Source of the DNA: [Limnothrix rosea] IAM M-220
Lineage (GTDB): Bacteria; Cyanobacteriota; Cyanobacteriia; Cyanobacteriales; MRBY01
NCBI RefSeq assembly: GCF_001904615.1
Contig: NZ_MRBY01000012.1
Coordinates: forward strand, 26,927-90,926
Direction: 5' to 3'
DNA: 64,000 bases
Within the stretch, counting starts at the first letter, position 1; each line of letters opens with the position of its first letter. The notes beneath the pieces are model-generated. The model did not search any database. It had not been told where the DNA came from and saw nothing but the letters and a program-made list of their open reading frames with translations. Of the stretch, positions 47,830-55,705 are shown one piece after another. A program made the position numbers and the translations under genes.

Positions 47830-48621
47830 ATGAAATTTGTGTCAGTACAGAATTACGTTGTGAATATTTTTGAGATTCCGGTTGTTTCATCCCTGATTTT
47901 TTTAGCGCGCTACTTCACCGACAAAAGCGCTTTCAAATCCCAGAAAAAACTAATTACCCTGCGGGAACCGACCATTTTTGATATTGGCGCTCACGTCGGT
48001 CAAACTGCAAAACAATACCGCCGCTTTTTCCCAAAGAGCAAAATTTATTCCTTTGAACCATTCCCCGATTCTTTCCAAAAATTACAAACAAAACATCAGA
48101 AAGATAAACGTGTTTTTCCGCAGAATGTTGCAGTATCTGAAACTTCAGGAAGATTGAGTCTTCATGTCAACTCCGATGCTGCAACAAATTCTGTTCTGCC
48201 GATCGCCGATGAAGGGAAAGTTTGTTGGGGCGATCGCCTGCAGAGCAAAGACAACCTAGAAGTAAAAAGTGTCTCTATCGATGACTTTTGCGCAGAGCAT
48301 TTAATTCACCATATCGATATCCTGAAGCTCGACTTGCAAGGCCATGAATTAGCCGCATTGAGAGGGGCAAAAAATATGCTCCAAAAACAAGCTATTGATT
48401 TAATTTATCTAGAATTATTAGTTAGTAAAAGCTACGAAAATCAGCCGCAATTGCATGAGTATTTAACGCTTTTTGCTGAATTTGATTACAAATTTTTGGA
48501 TTTCTATAGCCCGATCCGCAAAGGTGTGCAGCTCATTCAATGTGATTTGATTTTTGTCAGCCAAAATCTTAACGATAAAATTCTTCGTAGCATTAAAAAA
48601 GGTGGCTTTAGCACCAGCTGA
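47830..48621 (+). CDS. FkbM family methyltransferase, second gene
   Basis: ATG 47830, with AAGGAAGG upstream, gives 263 aa; the upstream open frame belongs to the flanking repeat. SAM motif TIFDIGAHVGQTAKQYRRFF, acidic FEPFPDSF, and ILKLDLQGHELAALRGA are clear. It shares the family but little detail with the neighbour at 46862, so this is not a recent tandem duplication. The gene is enclosed by inverted repeats, as in a small cassette. Probable glycan O-methyltransferase. Confidence 0.87.
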   Translation: MKFVSVQNYVVNIFEIPVVSSLIFLARYFTDKSAFKSQKKLITLREPTIFDIGAHVGQTAKQYRRFFPKSKIYSFEPFPDSFQKLQTKHQKDKRVFPQNVAVSETSGRLSLHVNSDAATNSVLPIADEGKVCWGDRLQSKDNLEVKSVSIDDFCAEHLIHHIDILKLDLQGHELAALRGAKNMLQKQAIDLIYLELLVSKSYENQPQLHEYLTLFAEFDYKFLDFYSPIRKGVQLIQCDLIFVSQNLNDKILRSIKKGGFSTS

Positions 48622-48646
48622 CATGGTCATTGTGTATATGCTTTAT

Positions 48647-48694
48647 GTCCTTCCTTGGGGAAGGTGCTCTCAGAGGGTCAGGGGTTTCGGTAGG
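48647..48694 (-). repeat. Inverted repeat, right copy, flanking the second FkbM gene
   Basis: Inverted counterpart of 47773-47820. It ends 20 bp before the menF stop codon. Confidence 0.85.
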
Positions 48695-48714
48695 TTTCGC
48701 AATAACTATTGCTA

Positions 48715-50154
48715 TCAAGTTAAGGCATTGAGTAGCGAAGTCAATTTAAGCTGCACTTCCGCATATTCTCGCTCTGGCTGGGAACCCGCCACAATGCCTG
48801 CCCCACCGTACAATCTGGCGTGTTTACCTCGGATTAGCGCTGACCGAATGGCGACGATAAATTCCGCATTGCCTTGGGAGTCGAGCCAGCCGATGGGAGC
48901 GGCATAAAGATTACGATCAAAGGGTTCTGCTTGGCGGATATGGTCGCAGGCGATCGCCCTTGGAACCCCAGCAACGGCGGGAGTTGGGTGTAATTTTGCG
49001 ACAATTGCGAGGGGATGAATATTGTCGGGGAGTTCAGCGCTAATCGGTGTCCAGAGGTGCTGAATATTTGAAAGTTTTAAAAGGGTGCGGTGTCCCACTT
49101 TTGGCTGCAAGTTCAAGTCTTGTAATTGTTCAATAAGAAAATTCGCAACGGCTTGGTGCTCTCTACGTTCTTTCTCACTGTTCAATAAACTTTGGGCAAA
49201 AGCATAATCCGCATTATCGGTTTTCCCCCGTGGTGCAGAACCCGCCAAAGCATCGGTCAATAATTTGCCTTTTTGAATGGCTAGCAATCGTTCGGGACTT
49301 GCGCCGATAAAGGTATCTCCCCGGAGATTGCGTCGCGAAAATACACAACAATCCGGGTGGCGATCGCGGAGATTATCGAGGGCATTGACGATATCGAAGG
49401 GTTGCTCTGCCGTCACATCGAGGGCATGGGCGAGCACTACTTTGCTGAGTTTGCCTTGATCAATTAGTTCTAGTGCATTTTTTACGCCTTCTACAAAACT
49501 GTGGGAGGAGCTATGCATAATCACTTGGCTCGCTTTTTCTCCCGCAATTTTTAGGCAGGGGAGGGTTTCGATAAATTGTTTAATTTGTTTGGCGAGGCGT
49601 GGCAGGCGACGTTGATCGCGGCGATCGCCATTGACGACAAGAAAATATTGACGTGCTGATTGAAAAATTTGGATGCGGGGAATGGAAATCTGAGCTGCTG
49701 GAAACGGTGAATTTTGTTGGTTTGCGAAAAAGGTAAACCCACAATCAAAATAAGGAATTGCGATATCTGAAGTCAGGCCAATATTCCGCTGACATTGCTC
49801 GATGAATTCTTGAGCTATCTCAAAACGGTGATCGCCTTCTAATACCAACTCCCGCAAAACACCTAAACTCAAAATCGCGCGGTGCTGGAGCTGCTGCTCC
49901 CAATAAAAATGGTTGAGGCGCACATTAACTTTGCGCCCAATACCTTGGAGTACCCGCAGCAGATCTACAGGCTGAATCGGTAGAACTTCACTAAAAATTT
50001 TGCCCTGTTCCGTCGAAGCCGAGGCCGAGAGAAACCGTTGCCATTCCGGTTGAGAAATTTGTTGGCGCGCTTGATAGACAGTCGGTGAATTTCCCACCGT
50101 TGTTAAACCCTTGCTGTTAGGTTCTAGGTGATCGCGCCAAAGCGTTTTTCCCAC
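48715..50154 (-). CDS. menF: Isochorismate synthase
   Basis: Protein of 479 aa. Converts chorismate to isochorismate, the entry step to phylloquinone, the photosystem I electron carrier. The chorismate-binding domain (about 210-475) has KLSKVVLAHALDV, GDTFIGASPERLL, DALAGSAPRG, EHQAVANFLIEQL, HLWTPIS, LHPTPAVAG and the final LYGGAGIVAGSQPEREY. The N-terminal ~200 residues are the variable family part. Pathway partner: the DHNA-CoA thioesterase at 40.1 kb. Confidence 0.95.
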   Translation of the reverse strand: MGKTLWRDHLEPNSKGLTTVGNSPTVYQARQQISQPEWQRFLSASASTEQGKIFSEVLPIQPVDLLRVLQGIGRKVNVRLNHFYWEQQLQHRAILSLGVLRELVLEGDHRFEIAQEFIEQCQRNIGLTSDIAIPYFDCGFTFFANQQNSPFPAAQISIPRIQIFQSARQYFLVVNGDRRDQRRLPRLAKQIKQFIETLPCLKIAGEKASQVIMHSSSHSFVEGVKNALELIDQGKLSKVVLAHALDVTAEQPFDIVNALDNLRDRHPDCCVFSRRNLRGDTFIGASPERLLAIQKGKLLTDALAGSAPRGKTDNADYAFAQSLLNSEKERREHQAVANFLIEQLQDLNLQPKVGHRTLLKLSNIQHLWTPISAELPDNIHPLAIVAKLHPTPAVAGVPRAIACDHIRQAEPFDRNLYAAPIGWLDSQGNAEFIVAIRSALIRGKHARLYGGAGIVAGSQPEREYAEVQLKLTSLLNALT

Positions 50155-50546
50155 AATAAAGATTCCTCTAGATGACGAACAGAATCGAAGTTGAGGCGCT
50201 CTCTAGGCTAGGGCTAATCACGATCTTGGCTCGTACCGCCCTTTGCTCGTCTCTGCAAAATGCGGCGATCGCCTTACCCATCCCCCGTTGGATGCCTCAG
50301 GTTTAATTATGGTAACGAAACGAAGACTAACTTCATAGGTTAAACCACCTATTTCGCGGCAGTTTTGACATAAATCTAGCTTCCTTGGATATTTTTTACT
50401 TTTTCTTAAGTTTTTTCTTGATTTTGAGGGAATTCGTAGGCTTTGTGCTGTCTCTCGAAAAGTTGATCGTCCCACTAAATCGTGACATTTGAGTATGGTT
50501 CAATCGGTAGGGGCGGTTCGCGAACCGCCCCTACAGGAATGCATAT
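50155..50546. other. Intergenic region between menF and the ArsA-like gene
   Basis: About 390 bp. An 85-codon frame at 50218-50475 (minus) is basic, repetitive in style and without a motif; I do not call it. The only clear structure is the palindrome at 50507-50534. Confidence 0.45.
50507..50534. repeat. 28-bp perfect palindrome, REP-like
   Basis: A 14-bp arm beginning GTAGGGGCGGTTCG is followed at once by its exact reverse complement, with no loop. It lies 13 bp downstream of the ArsA-like gene stop. GC-rich GTAGGGGCG...CGCCCCTAC palindromes are common dispersed intergenic repeats in cyanobacteria; no T tract follows, so it is not a standard terminator. Confidence 0.85.
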
Positions 50547-51644
50547 TTACAGGGAAATAATCAGATATTGTTCTTGGAATTTTGCGCCTTTAACGGGAGC
50601 ACCTTTGAGGGGGGGTGGCAATAAAATATTGCGGCGTTGATCGCCGGCTTCGATGGTAATTTCTGTGCCGTACTGAGTGAGCTTCACCTGCTTTTTATCG
50701 AAGGTGGGTAAAAAGACTTTTACTTGGCGGGCAGCGCTATCAATAATTAATGGCTTTGGGGCGGCGATCGCCTGTTTAAAGTCTGGCAAACTACTTTGCA
50801 AGGTTTCCCAATCTCCTTCATTGACACTGGGTAAAGCACTCATGGATAAAGGTGCAAAATTATCACCGAGAGCCTCAGTACTATCACTCTGATTGAGCAT
50901 GACACCGCCGATGGTGACATTGACTTGTTGGGCACTGCCCCAAAGATATTTTGCTTTCGCGATAGACGCAGCACTACCATCCGTTACTAAATAAGCGGCA
51001 AATTTTGTGGGGTTGGCGATCGCCTTTTTGCCTTCATCGAGAATTTGGTTGGCTTCATTGGTGGGTTCATCTCCGAAAGTATCCATCGTCCAAGACACAT
51101 TGAGAATGGCGCTAGTAACAGGCTGCACAAAGGGCGAAATGGCGCGGCCGAAGTCCGACTGTTTAAACACATCCCGAAACCGGCGCACATACCAACTACC
51201 AATTTCCGGTGTCCCCAACAGTCTCAAAGTATTTAGATCGCCGTCGCCGTCGTAAATAATGACATCGTAATTATTGCTTTTGTCATAATCCCAAATTTGC
51301 TTCAGGGTAGCTGCTGCATCCATCCCCGGCAAAATTCCTAGCTCCTGACCATAGACATTTTTTAAAGTTGGCGATCGCAGATATTTCGCTTCAATGACCT
51401 TGACCTCTTCCCAACCACTTTCGAGAGCTGCAGTCGTCATAATCTGCACTGCCGACAAATTAGCCCCAATGTTTTGCGGCTCAAAACTGGGCTCAATGCC
51501 CAAGGGCAAACCCCAAGCCGGACTAGGATCTTGACCAACCAATAATACCCGCGAACCCTCGCTAGCAAACTTCTTCGCTGCGGCGATCGCCACCGTGGAG
51601 CAACCAACCCCACCTTTCCCCAAAAATGTCAAAATAAAGGCCAT
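50547..51644 (-). CDS. Get3/ArsA-family ATPase with alpha-crystallin-like C-terminus
   Basis: ATG 51644 with AGAGGA upstream gives 365 aa. Residues 1-300 are an ArsA/Get3 fold: P-loop GKGGVGCST, switch I GQDPSPAWGL, and IYDGDGDLNTLRLLGTPE. The last ~60 residues (VKVFLPTFDKKQVKLTQYG ... QEQYLIISL) match the HSP20/ArsA C-terminal beta domain found in Get3d-type proteins of cyanobacteria and plastids. The deviant Walker A motif keeps the signature Lys (GKGG) but has Cys15 where the P-loop Lys (GK[ST]) is expected. A role in tail-anchored or membrane protein handling is inferred. Confidence 0.82.
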   Translation of the reverse strand: MAFILTFLGKGGVGCSTVAIAAAKKFASEGSRVLLVGQDPSPAWGLPLGIEPSFEPQNIGANLSAVQIMTTAALESGWEEVKVIEAKYLRSPTLKNVYGQELGILPGMDAAATLKQIWDYDKSNNYDVIIYDGDGDLNTLRLLGTPEIGSWYVRRFRDVFKQSDFGRAISPFVQPVTSAILNVSWTMDTFGDEPTNEANQILDEGKKAIANPTKFAAYLVTDGSAASIAKAKYLWGSAQQVNVTIGGVMLNQSDSTEALGDNFAPLSMSALPSVNEGDWETLQSSLPDFKQAIAAPKPLIIDSAARQVKVFLPTFDKKQVKLTQYGTEITIEAGDQRRNILLPPPLKGAPVKGAKFQEQYLIISL

Positions 51645-51659
51645 AAATCCTCTGCACAA

Positions 51660-51895
51660 AAATTACCTAGTCAAAATTGTAAACAGTAAACAGGTATCAG
51701 GTATCAGTAAACAGGTATCAGTGAATAGTTATCAGGTATCGGACATGGTATATGAGTTGTTAAATTGGGTGTAACGTGGGGACGGCGGAAACTTTAGGCT
51801 AAGCTAAGCTTACTAAATTCACAATCTGATTTTTTTATGGTGGCTTGCTACCTAGAAATCTGATAACTGATAACTGTTCTCTAATACCTGAAACT
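51660..51895. other. Divergent promoter region with short AGGTATCAG repeats
   Basis: Between divergent genes. Around 51685-51735 AGGTATC/AGTTATC motifs recur (AACAGGTATCAGG, AACAGGTATCAGT, AGTTATCAGGTATCGG). Near 51860-51893 a related string occurs in inverted orientation (CTGATAACTGATAACTG, TAATACCTGA). The two blocks could pair. Regulatory or transposon-derived origin is open. Confidence 0.5.
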
Positions 51896-52375
51896 ATGCG
51901 GTGGCTCGGCATTGATCCCGGATTAGCAATTATCGGCTGGGCAGTCCTCGACGAAACAGGCGGCACAATTCCTGACATCCTCGAATTTGGCACCATCGAA
52001 ACCGATAAAGCCCTGTCCACACCCCGCCGTCTCCTCGAAATCGAACAGGACTACAGCGAACTTTTAAATGAATTTCAACCAGAGGCGATCGCCGTAGAGA
52101 TGCCATTTTTTAGCCGTCAAATCAAAGCAGCTGGAGGTGTATTACAGGGAGTCGGAATTTTAAATATGGTCAGTTTGCGCGAGCGAGATATCGAACCGAT
52201 TTTCTTGCACCAATCCAGTTGGAAATGCCATATCGGTAATGCCAAAGCCGATAAGCGCGAAGTCGCCCTAATGGTGCAATCTATTTTTAATATCGAAAAT
52301 ATGCCCATCGATGACAGTGTCGATGCCATTGCGATCGCCTATGCGGCATCCTGCGGTTTACGCAATAATATTTAG
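51896..52375 (+). CDS. ruvC: Holliday junction resolvase RuvC
   Basis: ATG 51896 gives 159 aa beginning MRWLGIDPGLAIIGWAVLD; the open frame upstream is not conserved-looking. Catalytic acids: Asp in GIDPG, Glu in AIAVEMPFFS and the paired Asp in DDSVDAIAIAYA. RuvC cleaves Holliday junctions with RuvAB; ruvA and ruvB are elsewhere. It is immediately followed (9 bp) by a MITE-like element. Confidence 0.95.
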   Translation: MRWLGIDPGLAIIGWAVLDETGGTIPDILEFGTIETDKALSTPRRLLEIEQDYSELLNEFQPEAIAVEMPFFSRQIKAAGGVLQGVGILNMVSLRERDIEPIFLHQSSWKCHIGNAKADKREVALMVQSIFNIENMPIDDSVDAIAIAYAASCGLRNNI

Positions 52376-52383
52376 TTGCCATT

Positions 52384-52615
52384 TAACGTCAGTTCGGGTT
52401 AAGGAGTTATCCGAATGCCTTGAAGACACGGGAACATTGGGATAGGGAGACACGGAGAGGCAGAGACACGGAGAGGGGAAGATACGGAGAGGGGAAGATA
52501 CGGGACATCAACGGACACCCGCATTAGAATTGTTTGAATAAAAAATCGCCCCATCCCTCCCTCTCCCTTTCGCCGCGTCGTCATTCCAGACCATGCTTAA
52601 ACCGAACTCAGGTTA
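52384..52615 (+). mobile_element. MITE-like dispersed element, copy D
   Basis: About 232 bp. The left end TAACGTCAGTTCGGGTTAA and the inverted right end TAACCTGAGTTCGGTTTAA agree at 16 of 19 positions. Inside are about four 16-bp units (GAGACACGGAGAGGCA, AAGATACGGAGAGGGG types), then GAATTGTTTGAATAAAAAAT and CGCCGCGTCGTCATTCC. ATTTA flanks both ends and may be a target duplication. It begins 9 bp after ruvC. Confidence 0.78.
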
Positions 52616-52677
52616 TTTAGTCACTTAGTTATCAAGCTGCTTTTAATCAAGATCTTGAATTTTTATTTGACCAAAAA

Positions 52678-52779
52678 CTAAGAGGAACCACCAATAATAA
52701 CTTTCTTAGGAATACCATCCCAGCATCTAAAACTAGATTGACGCAGTGCACCCATAGGCAAACAGCTCGGTACTGGCAT
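52678..52779 (-). CDS. Very short ORF, 33 aa, tail similar to a nearby secreted peptide
   Basis: ATG 52779 to stop 52678. The C-terminus CWDGIPKKVIIGGSS resembles DGYPEKVVPGGTYLY of the 48-aa protein at 53128-53274 in spacing and composition. The open frame extends upstream with a hydrophobic stretch but without a good start. It may be a decayed paralog. Confidence 0.3.
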   Translation of the reverse strand: MPVPSCLPMGALRQSSFRCWDGIPKKVIIGGSS

Positions 52780-53127
52780 TAAGCTTGAGCGCAATAATAG
52801 TAAGGCAAACCCCAGCCGAAAAGTTTATGGTGAAGATAAAAAAATTGCTTGATTCATAGAAAAAAAATACGCTTTCCTAATGATTTTGAGCATCATTCTA
52901 AAAAATCAAGCGATGCTCGTTCCTCCTATGTCTAGCAAACCCACTCTCGATAATCCCTAAAGACCTATAAGTTTACCTTGAAGCTACCAATATTTAAAAT
53001 ATCGAAAAACCTTGATACTCTCAAAAAAATTGCTATTCGTAAGAGCCTTTGAAACGAGTGAAATGAGAAAGAAATTCTAATTAAAATATACCTACAAACT
53101 ATCGCTTAACGGGCAATTAAACTCGAT

Positions 53128-53274
53128 TTAATAGAGATATGTCCCTCCAGGAACAACTTTCTCTGGATAACCGTCGCGGTTAGAATCATTGCTTTCCTCT
53201 GACTGAACCGGTGCACTAGCAATACCCATACAAACAAGAGAGATAGCTGAAAAAAGTAAAATTTGGCGTGACAT
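53128..53274 (-). CDS. Small secreted peptide, 48 aa
   Basis: ATG 53274 to stop 53128. A signal peptide is convincing: basic start MSRQ, hydrophobic ILLFSAISLVCMGIASA, then the mature part SEESNDSNRDGYPEKVVPGG. DSNRDGYPE resembles a single calcium-binding loop of the DxNxDGxP type. The ribosome binding site is weak. It is isolated in a 1.2-kb low-coding region; function unknown. Confidence 0.5.
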   Translation of the reverse strand: MSRQILLFSAISLVCMGIASAPVQSEESNDSNRDGYPEKVVPGGTYLY

Positions 53275-53873
53275 ATATTTCAAGTTAAGTAGAGCTGACA
53301 TAGTCCTGATGATGTGAAATACAATACTCGGAAGTGACTGTCCTAAGGTGATTTTTAGAAGACACTTATTAAGTTAAAGGGTCTTAGGCATATTGAGAAG
53401 TGGTGCACAACCCCCTCCCCACCTAGTAAAGATACGGATTAAGTCCCCTAAAAATATTTATCTATTAAAGCAGGGTAATTGTTCGATTTTTTACAAGATT
53501 CTCCGTGGCTTTGCCGATTTTGCATAGAATTCGGTTTTATTTCAAATTTCCCTTGGATAGAATCCTACTGAAGTTAAGACTCGTGCTAAATGTGGTTTTT
53601 ACTAAATGCGAATATGTAAAATGCCGGTTTTTTTCTATTTGATGGAGTACGATATTTAACAATAAGTTTAAGAAAATATAAATATGATTTCCTGCCATTC
53701 TCAGCCTAAAATGTGAGTGGCTACGTTTACAAATATGAAGATGTTTTGAGGTGTAGGGGTGATTACAATTATTAATTGCAATTTCAACTATCAATTGAAG
53801 TAGGATCGAGTCTAGTTTCTTTGGCCTAGACGTTTTGTTTTTTTGCTCTGAATTTATGTAGGCCTGAAATATC
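53275..53873. other. Intergenic region upstream of the RCK channel, no gene called
   Basis: About 600 bp, AT-rich. A minus-strand 112-codon frame at 53537-53875 overlaps the channel start and reads as Asn/His/Lys-rich without any motif; rejected as chance. The promoters of the channel and of the 48-aa peptide must lie here, but I could not define them. Confidence 0.45.
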
Positions 53874-55628
53874 ATGCAACCGAGAATAATTATTTGTGGT
53901 TTAGGGCGAACTGGGTACAGGATTTTTCGCCTACTTTCGCAACAGGGGGCTGAGGTGATTGGTATCAGCGATCGCCCTATGTCTTTAAACTCCCAAGCGG
54001 TGGTGATTGGCGATCCGCGTCAGGCTGCAACGCTTATCCATGCGGGTATTCGTGAAGCACAGACCTTGGTTTTAGCGCACAATGATGATGCCCTTAATCT
54101 GGGGGTCTTAACTCAGGCTCGGGTACTAAATCCCCATATTCGTATCATTAATCGCCTCTATAATCAGACCCTCGGCGATCGCCTCGACCAGACTTTGCCA
54201 GAGCATGTCTCGATGAGTGTTTCTGCTTTGGCGGCACCAATTTTTGCGTTTGCAGCTTTAGGTAGTAAAGCGATTGGTCAATTGAATTTGTACAAAAAAA
54301 CATGGCCTATTCGTGAAGAAGTTATTGATCGCGATCACCCTTGGCTAGGTCATTCTTTGAGTGAGTTTTGGGAAAATTCTGAGCGGATGTTAATTCACTA
54401 TTTGCCTGCGGGGGGAGAGGAAGATTTGGTCTCTGCTGTTGTCACGGGTAAACGGCTACAGGTGGGGGATCATTTGATTTTGGGCACACCCCCAAGGGTG
54501 AAAAGTAAGCGTGGTTCCTTTTTTCGCAAAGTTTTTAAGGCGATCGCCAATTTGCGACAATATCAACACCATGTGCGGCCCATGACCTTGGTGATTTTGG
54601 CGTTGTTAGTGACGATTTGCTTGGCAACTTTTACTTACGTATTTGTCAATTTTGATTTATCGGTCGTTGATGCTTTGTATTTTTCTGTCGGTATGATTAC
54701 CGGTGCTGGCGGCAAAGAGGAAGTTGCGGAACTTGCCCCGGACTGGGTCAAGCTTTTTACGGCAATGATGATGGTGGTTGGAGCTGGCGTAATTGGTATC
54801 TGCTATGCCTTGATCAATGATTTTATTTTAGGTAGCCGCATTCGACAGTTTTGGGATGCGACAAAAATTCCAAACCAAAATCACTTTGTTATTTGTGGTC
54901 TTGGTGGTATGGGCATGGCGATCGCCCGCCAACTACACCAGCAGGGTCACGATGTTGTAGTTTTAGAAAATAACCATAAAAACCGTTTTTTACGCAGTGC
55001 TCGCGCCCTTGGTATCCCCGTCATTATTGCCGATGCCAGCGTCGGAAATAGCCTGCGCGATACCTATATCAACCGCGCGGAAGCTCTCATTGCCGCAACC
55101 AGCGAGGATATGACCAATGTGGAAATTGCCCTAAGCGCCAAGGCGATTCGGAATGATTTGTCGGTGATTGTCAGAATTCAAGATGCGAATTTTGCCCAGT
55201 CTGCCCAAGAAGTTTTTGACTTTGACCTTGTCCTTTCCCCCACAGAACTATCAACCCACTCCTTTGCAGCAGCAGCATTAGGTGGCAGAATCCTTGGTAA
55301 TGGCATGACCGACGATTTGCTTTGGGTTGCCCTTGCCACAAGCATTACGCCTATTCATCCTTTCTGTGGCCAGACCGTTCGCGATGCGGCGATCGCCGTT
55401 AATTTTGTGCCCCTCTATGCCGAATCCGACGGACACAATATCCATGGCTGGGGATTACTAGATCATCAGCTCCAGTCCGGTGACGTGTTGTACCTAACAA
55501 TTGCAGCCAACGGTCTTCAGAAACTGTGGCGACGCAATAATAATGACGGTGATGGAGTGAGTGTCGAGCCGACAGTAAATAATAGCAATGTAAAGACCAT
55601 AGAGGCATTTATCCCGCAGTCTTCATAA
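53874..55628 (+). CDS. RCK-TM2-RCK ion channel-like protein with unusual filter
   Basis: Protein of 584 aa. Residues 1-215: first TrkA-N/RCK unit, IICGLGRTGYRIFRLL. Residues ~237-258: membrane helix; pore loop DALYFSVGMITGAGGKEE; ~293-315: second helix. Residues 337-545: second RCK unit, FVICGLGGMGMAIARQL, with NAD-binding acid VVLEN. The selectivity filter, normally TVGYG in K+ channels, reads TGAGG (276-280), so ion preference may differ. It is probably a ligand-gated channel of the plasma or thylakoid membrane. The C-terminal ~30 residues are low complexity. Confidence 0.85.
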   Translation: MQPRIIICGLGRTGYRIFRLLSQQGAEVIGISDRPMSLNSQAVVIGDPRQAATLIHAGIREAQTLVLAHNDDALNLGVLTQARVLNPHIRIINRLYNQTLGDRLDQTLPEHVSMSVSALAAPIFAFAALGSKAIGQLNLYKKTWPIREEVIDRDHPWLGHSLSEFWENSERMLIHYLPAGGEEDLVSAVVTGKRLQVGDHLILGTPPRVKSKRGSFFRKVFKAIANLRQYQHHVRPMTLVILALLVTICLATFTYVFVNFDLSVVDALYFSVGMITGAGGKEEVAELAPDWVKLFTAMMMVVGAGVIGICYALINDFILGSRIRQFWDATKIPNQNHFVICGLGGMGMAIARQLHQQGHDVVVLENNHKNRFLRSARALGIPVIIADASVGNSLRDTYINRAEALIAATSEDMTNVEIALSAKAIRNDLSVIVRIQDANFAQSAQEVFDFDLVLSPTELSTHSFAAAALGGRILGNGMTDDLLWVALATSITPIHPFCGQTVRDAAIAVNFVPLYAESDGHNIHGWGLLDHQLQSGDVLYLTIAANGLQKLWRRNNNDGDGVSVEPTVNNSNVKTIEAFIPQSS

Positions 55629-55705
55629 ATCATCGTAAGATTAAGGCAATTCCTCGGACGGGAAATCTATCCTTACTACTGACCTTCACCTGAACCGACG
55701 TTGCC

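Noticed and set aside
52399..52584. 61-codon minus-strand frame next to ruvC
   Set aside because: Entirely inside copy D of the dispersed element and parallel to the spurious frame in copy C.
53537..53875. 112-codon minus-strand frame upstream of the RCK channel
   Set aside because: Overlaps the channel start codon, has low-complexity Asn/His/Lys composition, and no ribosome binding site or motif.
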